64,000 nucleotides of DNA from Circinella umbellata (taxonomy: Eukaryota; Mucoromycota; Mucoromycetes; Mucorales; Lichtheimiaceae), in contig JAIWNF010000005.1 of the NCBI GenBank assembly GCA_025093555.1, forward strand, positions 992,001-1,056,000. Direction: 5' to 3'. Below, piece by piece: positions 60,249 through 64,000 of this stretch (positions within the stretch are counted from its first letter, which is position 1; each line of letters begins with the position of its first letter). The position numbers and the translations under genes are program-made. Under the pieces are notes generated by a model. It saw nothing but the letters and a program-made list of their open reading frames with translations. It searched no databases and had not been told where the DNA came from.

Positions 60249-62059
60249 ATTTATCGAGATCTTTGTGGATAATACATGGGTAATATAAATGAAATCAATA
60301 AAAGGAAGACCATTAATAGTAAGAGGTAACAAGGCTTTACTAAATGACCACGTTTTTTATAGATGAAACAAGAGGAGCATTTGTTGTAAAGATTGTATAA
60401 TGATTAAAAGCACAATAACCTGAATTAAATTTACTGTCAGGAAATCAAAAAAAAAATACATATGGTTTCTATGAGAGAATTAATATTGTTGCACAAACAA
60501 AAACTGTATAATTTAATTTTGTTAAAAGCTTTACTATACTTTATCAAACAAGAGTGTTAAAAAATAAAAATAAGAAACGATATCTTGATTGTATGTTACA
60601 TTTGTACATATAACAAAAATAAATTTACATCTATGCTCAATAATGAACCTGTATTCGTAGAGTTATGTTATAAGATTATAACATACAGTATGCCAAATAT
60701 ATATATATTTCAGCTGAGTCACCGCGAGTCATAGACAAAATACATGTATTATCGGTTTTGTATTTCCAAAAACACTAAATGCATGATGTATTTATGGTGC
60801 TGGTCACAAATCATATACAGTATATTTTGCGAGAGCCTGGTTCTAGTTGTTTATCTAAAAATGGGGGATCCGACTATAGTTTCATTTGGTTGCTATTCAA
60901 CAACAGCCTGGAAATCATTTGAATTCTTATTGGTACGTATTATAAATGATAGTATCTTCATGCAAACAATACTGCATTAAAAAAAAACTATTTTTTGAGT
61001 TTTATCCTTGTTTTTATGTCTATTTTCTTTTTTATTGAGACTTCTCATACTTAAAAAAAATGGACCGGTAAAAATCAGGGGCTATAATCAATAAGTAGGA
61101 ACCTTGTGTAAATATAATTAATTCATTCACTTTTATATTACACAATACTTCTCCCTTTGTTGAAATATTGGGGTATATTTTGACAAAACTCTAAATAACA
61201 CTTCTCGATGGGAAATGTTTTTTTTATGATAAAAACTGTTCCGTAACATCTCTTCAGAATTACTTCAATTAGAATATATTACGGTTCAAAGGTTTATAGC
61301 TTCTCATTTCTGACAATTTTTTGTCTAACCCACATTTTGACGGTTTAAGTCAGGATACACCTTAAGTATATATACCATAGGTACGTAACTCGTGAAAGCT
61401 ATCAACAGCTGTTCCCTAACACTTGCTTCTTTTTTTAGAATATCGTAACCATAATTTATTATTTAACCAATTATATTAAATACAGTCCACTGATCCATGG
61501 GTCTATTATTTTTAATAAATAGAAATAAAAAGATGATTTTTCCTGAAATACGTATTGTTTCCACATGCAAATTTGTGTGATCAAAACATTCATCATAAAT
61601 GGTAGCTCATCAATAATGGACTTACTTTAAATAATGTGTTATAAGATGAAAGGGAGAATGGAAATTATCAAAAAAAAAGCCCATCTAAATAATCTATATA
61701 GCATTCAATATAGCAACATCTCTAAAGAGCCCAAATAAAGTATAATAAAACAAACCTATCGTATAGTTATGGCAGCAAGAAATCACACTTGACAACCATT
61801 CTAAATTCTTTCACCATCTACACACATATATATTTTTCAACTTTCTAATACAATGTTAGCACCCACGCCTACCTTCAAACTACCTTGACATTTAGATTCG
61901 ATACAGTCACCACGCTGACTGTTTGACTTCATAGCTGTTTGCGAGATTTTTATTCATCGTGGTGCACATTAGTATTGCCGAAAACACCTGCTATTTCTGT
62001 GAAGATCGCAACTTTTGTTCATTCAATTGCCAAAACCAAAAATAAAAAAAAAGTTTGGT

Positions 62060-62105
<46 letters not shown>

Positions 62106-62829
62106 CATACCTTTGTTGATAATATTCTACTCTTGAAACATTAACGTTTTTTTGAATGCAGGTCAAAACTGTAATATAACATACTTAAGTCTTGTGTGCC
62201 TTGATTACTTTCGAGCTTAATGTAACAAAACAGGTCTAACATCGTTTTTGTAATGCAATATCAATAAGCTCACAATTTAGTCGAACAAAAAAAAAAGTAC
62301 AATAATCATACACCTGAAAGAAAAAAAGACAGTACCCATAATCGCGCCACAACACAGGGGCTTCTTGTGTGTTTGTTCCTTTTACTGTTTCATAATATTA
62401 TTTTCGCGTATGATAAGGTTCTCCAACGTGATCTCCTTTGAGAAAAAACGTATTGTGAGATCTTCTTAATGAACATAGTCTTTTTTTCAAAAAAGAATAC
62501 TTTACTACTTTTTTTCTCTTATTTTTTTTTACTCTTGTCATAACAATCTGTTTGTTGTCATAGTAACAACCTTACGATTGTTGGGAATCTTATATAACTT
62601 TATATAATAAACACGTTCAGACTTGACTTATAACACTCCATCGAGTACAACTCTATAACAAATCTACCAATTTCGTTACAAATACCAAGTACCTTTATTC
62701 TCTTAGTTAAATGAACATTGTAAACTAACCAAAATAACATGTTATTTAATAGCATTGCCATTTTCTTGACATCTCACTATAGAAGCGTAGACATGGTAGA
62801 TGATTTAACCGGTCCAAGCAACTTATTTG
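60249..62829. other. Gene-poor AT-rich region
   Basis: 2.6 kb with no supportable gene. It contains the second CGGTTTAAGTCAG copy at 61341-61353 and a TA microsatellite at 62062-62102 of about 20 dinucleotides. Confidence 0.5.
62062..62102. repeat. TA dinucleotide microsatellite
   Basis: About twenty consecutive TA units in noncoding DNA. Similar but shorter TA runs occur at 9697-9712, 36872-36894 and 42474-42494, several of them inside introns. Confidence 0.9.
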
Positions 62830-62864
62830 ATTGGCTAAGCGGGCCAATTTTCGGTTTATAAAAA
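62830..62864 (+). promoter_or_regulatory. Core promoter with CCAAT elements and TATA box
   Basis: An inverted CCAAT (ATTGG at 62830-62834), a direct CCAAT (62844-62848) and a TATA-type element (TATAAAAA, 62857-62864) are arranged in the usual order and spacing. They are followed 25-35 bp downstream by a pyrimidine-rich start region and a CAA-repeat leader. This is one of the clearest promoters in the window. Confidence 0.65.
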
Positions 62865-62889
62865 CGCGTTTTCCGCAGTTTTTTTAAAA

Positions 62890-64000
62890 ATCTCTCTTTT
62901 TCCTGTTTCTCGCACTTTTCCAACAACAACAACAACAACACGGTAAGTACTGCTTTATTTTTAGTCTTCTCTCTTAACGGGTCCTGTACCTACTTTTTCT
63001 CTGTTTCCTTTTTCATTTTTTTAGTTTTTTACGTACTTTTTTTTTTCCTAACTATAAATAATATTTTTACTGACTCTTTTTTTTATAAATATATATATAT
63101 ATATGATAGACAACAACTTATGACAACAACACCAACACCAACACCAAACGACAGTATTAATATGGCGGATTACAAGTATGGTTAGACACATGCTTCGGAT
63201 GACGCTAAGACTGGTCATTGTGTTCTTTTCTTGACTATCTCAGAGGAACGTTAAGTGAGCTCTTTACATGGCTTTTCTGATTCTCGAGTAAGGAATGACT
63301 CATTTGGGGCCCAGTCTCCTTGGGCCAGACCTTGCGGAACGACTTTTTACGTATACCGGCCGGCAATGATTAGGATTGGGACTTTTTGGGGCGTGGCGTT
63401 TGATCATACTTGTAATTTGCCATTCGGACCACAACACCAATTACAACAACACCCTTCAACAGATGACAACCATGATGGACAACTACTTTGGATAACTCTG
63501 ATATTGCTCATTGTGTTTTTTATCTTGCGTATCTACAGAGGAACTATAAAGTGAGCTCTTTACATGGCTTTTTAGGTTCTCGAGTAAGGAGTGACTCATT
63601 TGGGGCCCAGTCTCCTTGGGCCAATCCTTGCGCACCGACTTTATATTCTCACTACATGGCCCGCAATGTTCAATATTGGGACTTTTTGAAGTTTTTGTTT
63701 CAATCTTGTGTTGTCATCACAGCAACGTCAACAACAACCCAGCACTGAACGACGACGATGCCTTACTCTTTATTATCTTCGGATAGTAAAGGGGCCGATG
63801 ATCCAGGTTTAGGCACTGGGGAGGTTGGGTCCTGACGCAATGCCACCTCCACGTTGGTAGTGACCTGTCCACGTAACCTTGATTAAAAAAAGGTTGCGGC
63901 CAAGAGCATTGCAAACTTTTATTATTATTATTATTTTCATTTAATCAAAAGTCAATGGATTTTTGTACGCCATGTTTAAACTTTTGCTTCGAACATAGTT
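62890..64000 (+). other. Spliced transcript unit with little coding potential, cut by the window edge
   Basis: A leader exon with (CAA)n at 62921-62939 ends at a strong donor (ACACG|GTAAGTA, 62942/62943). An acceptor at 63108-63109 (TATATGATAG) opens a second exon with ATG 63120. That frame gives only 21 codons (MTTTPTPTPNDSINMADYKYG), or about 30 if a GTATGG donor at 63176 is spliced to the acceptor CTATCTCAG at about 63241. Downstream are two copies of a ~296-bp unit, each with a pyrimidine tract plus CAG/TCAG acceptor and a CTCGA|GTAAGG donor-like site. I cannot decide between a short-peptide gene, a noncoding RNA and a decayed multi-exon gene. The 3' end lies beyond the window. Confidence 0.4.
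63190..63745 (+). repeat. Tandem ~296-bp units with a conserved ~100-bp core
   Basis: The core GTGAGCTCTTTACATGGCTT ... CTCGAGTAAGG ... ACTCATTTGGGGCCCAGTCTCCTTGGGCC starts at 63255 and again at 63551 (period 296). The core is far better conserved than the rest of the unit. It contains a perfect 6-bp-stem hairpin (GGCCCA-N7-TGGGCC) in both copies. A weaker third start (CAACAACAACCCAGCAC) appears near 63727. Confidence 0.75.

Overview
The window looks like nuclear DNA of an early-diverging fungus, most likely Mucoromycota (Mucorales-like). The DNA is very AT-rich. Genes are compact and carry short GT-AG introns of roughly 50-120 bp. Intergenic DNA is full of homopolymer and CT/TA tracts. The gene complement (plasma-membrane H+-ATPase, Bfr1-like, Tma46/DFRP1-like, HP1-like, F-box) is fungal, but also includes families better known from animals (MYSM1-type deubiquitinase, RPEL protein, LRRC42-like). 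The genus assignment is inference. All exon coordinates were derived by hand from splice signals and reading-frame closure, without transcript support.

Left part (1-11.5 kb): a fast-evolving tandem family. A ~3 kb block (about 1410-4440) is repeated directly at about 4440-7548. The region holds three intact, six-exon, minus-strand genes of unknown function (293, 297 and 318 aa) and one truncated pseudo-copy. Next to them is a 738-aa F-box protein whose C-terminal ~240 aa is the same domain, with the same intron positions and phases. The short genes therefore look like F-box-less derivatives of an F-box gene, or the F-box gene is a fusion. From 11.5 to 15.6 kb there is no supported gene; 12.8-14.65 kb is a less AT-rich relic.

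Middle part (15.6-38.7 kb): housekeeping and regulatory genes. In order: Naa50-like acetyltransferase (+), Nudix/CoA-pyrophosphatase-like (+), PEX11-like (-), NAD kinase (+), Bfr1-like (-), a type II membrane protein of unknown function (+), a nucleotide-sugar-transporter-like protein (-), a 113-aa protein made almost only of three RPEL actin-binding repeats (+), two adjacent low-complexity proteins that each end in a CAAX prenylation box (-), an LRRC42-like leucine-rich-repeat protein (-), then 3.4 kb of noncoding DNA and a Max/Mlx-type bHLH-zip factor (+).

Right-centre part (41.8-55.2 kb): a MYSM1-type histone H2A deubiquitinase (SANT-SWIRM-MPN, -) divergent from the plasma-membrane H+-ATPase (+), then an SDR reductase (-), an HP1-like chromodomain/chromoshadow protein with a long disordered hinge (-) whose upstream region contains a 63-bp alternating purine-pyrimidine tract, and a Tma46/DFRP1 CCCH protein (-).

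Right end (55.2-64 kb): gene-poor. It contains an intronless 370-aa protein with a PD-(D/E)XK core resembling bacterial Rpn/'PD-(D/E)XK family transposase' proteins. Immediately upstream is a ~235-bp block of repeated and inverted TGGTATCAA/TTGATACCA sites. At the far right a well-formed promoter and 5' exon lead into a spliced, apparently poorly coding transcript with tandem ~296-bp units, cut by the window edge.
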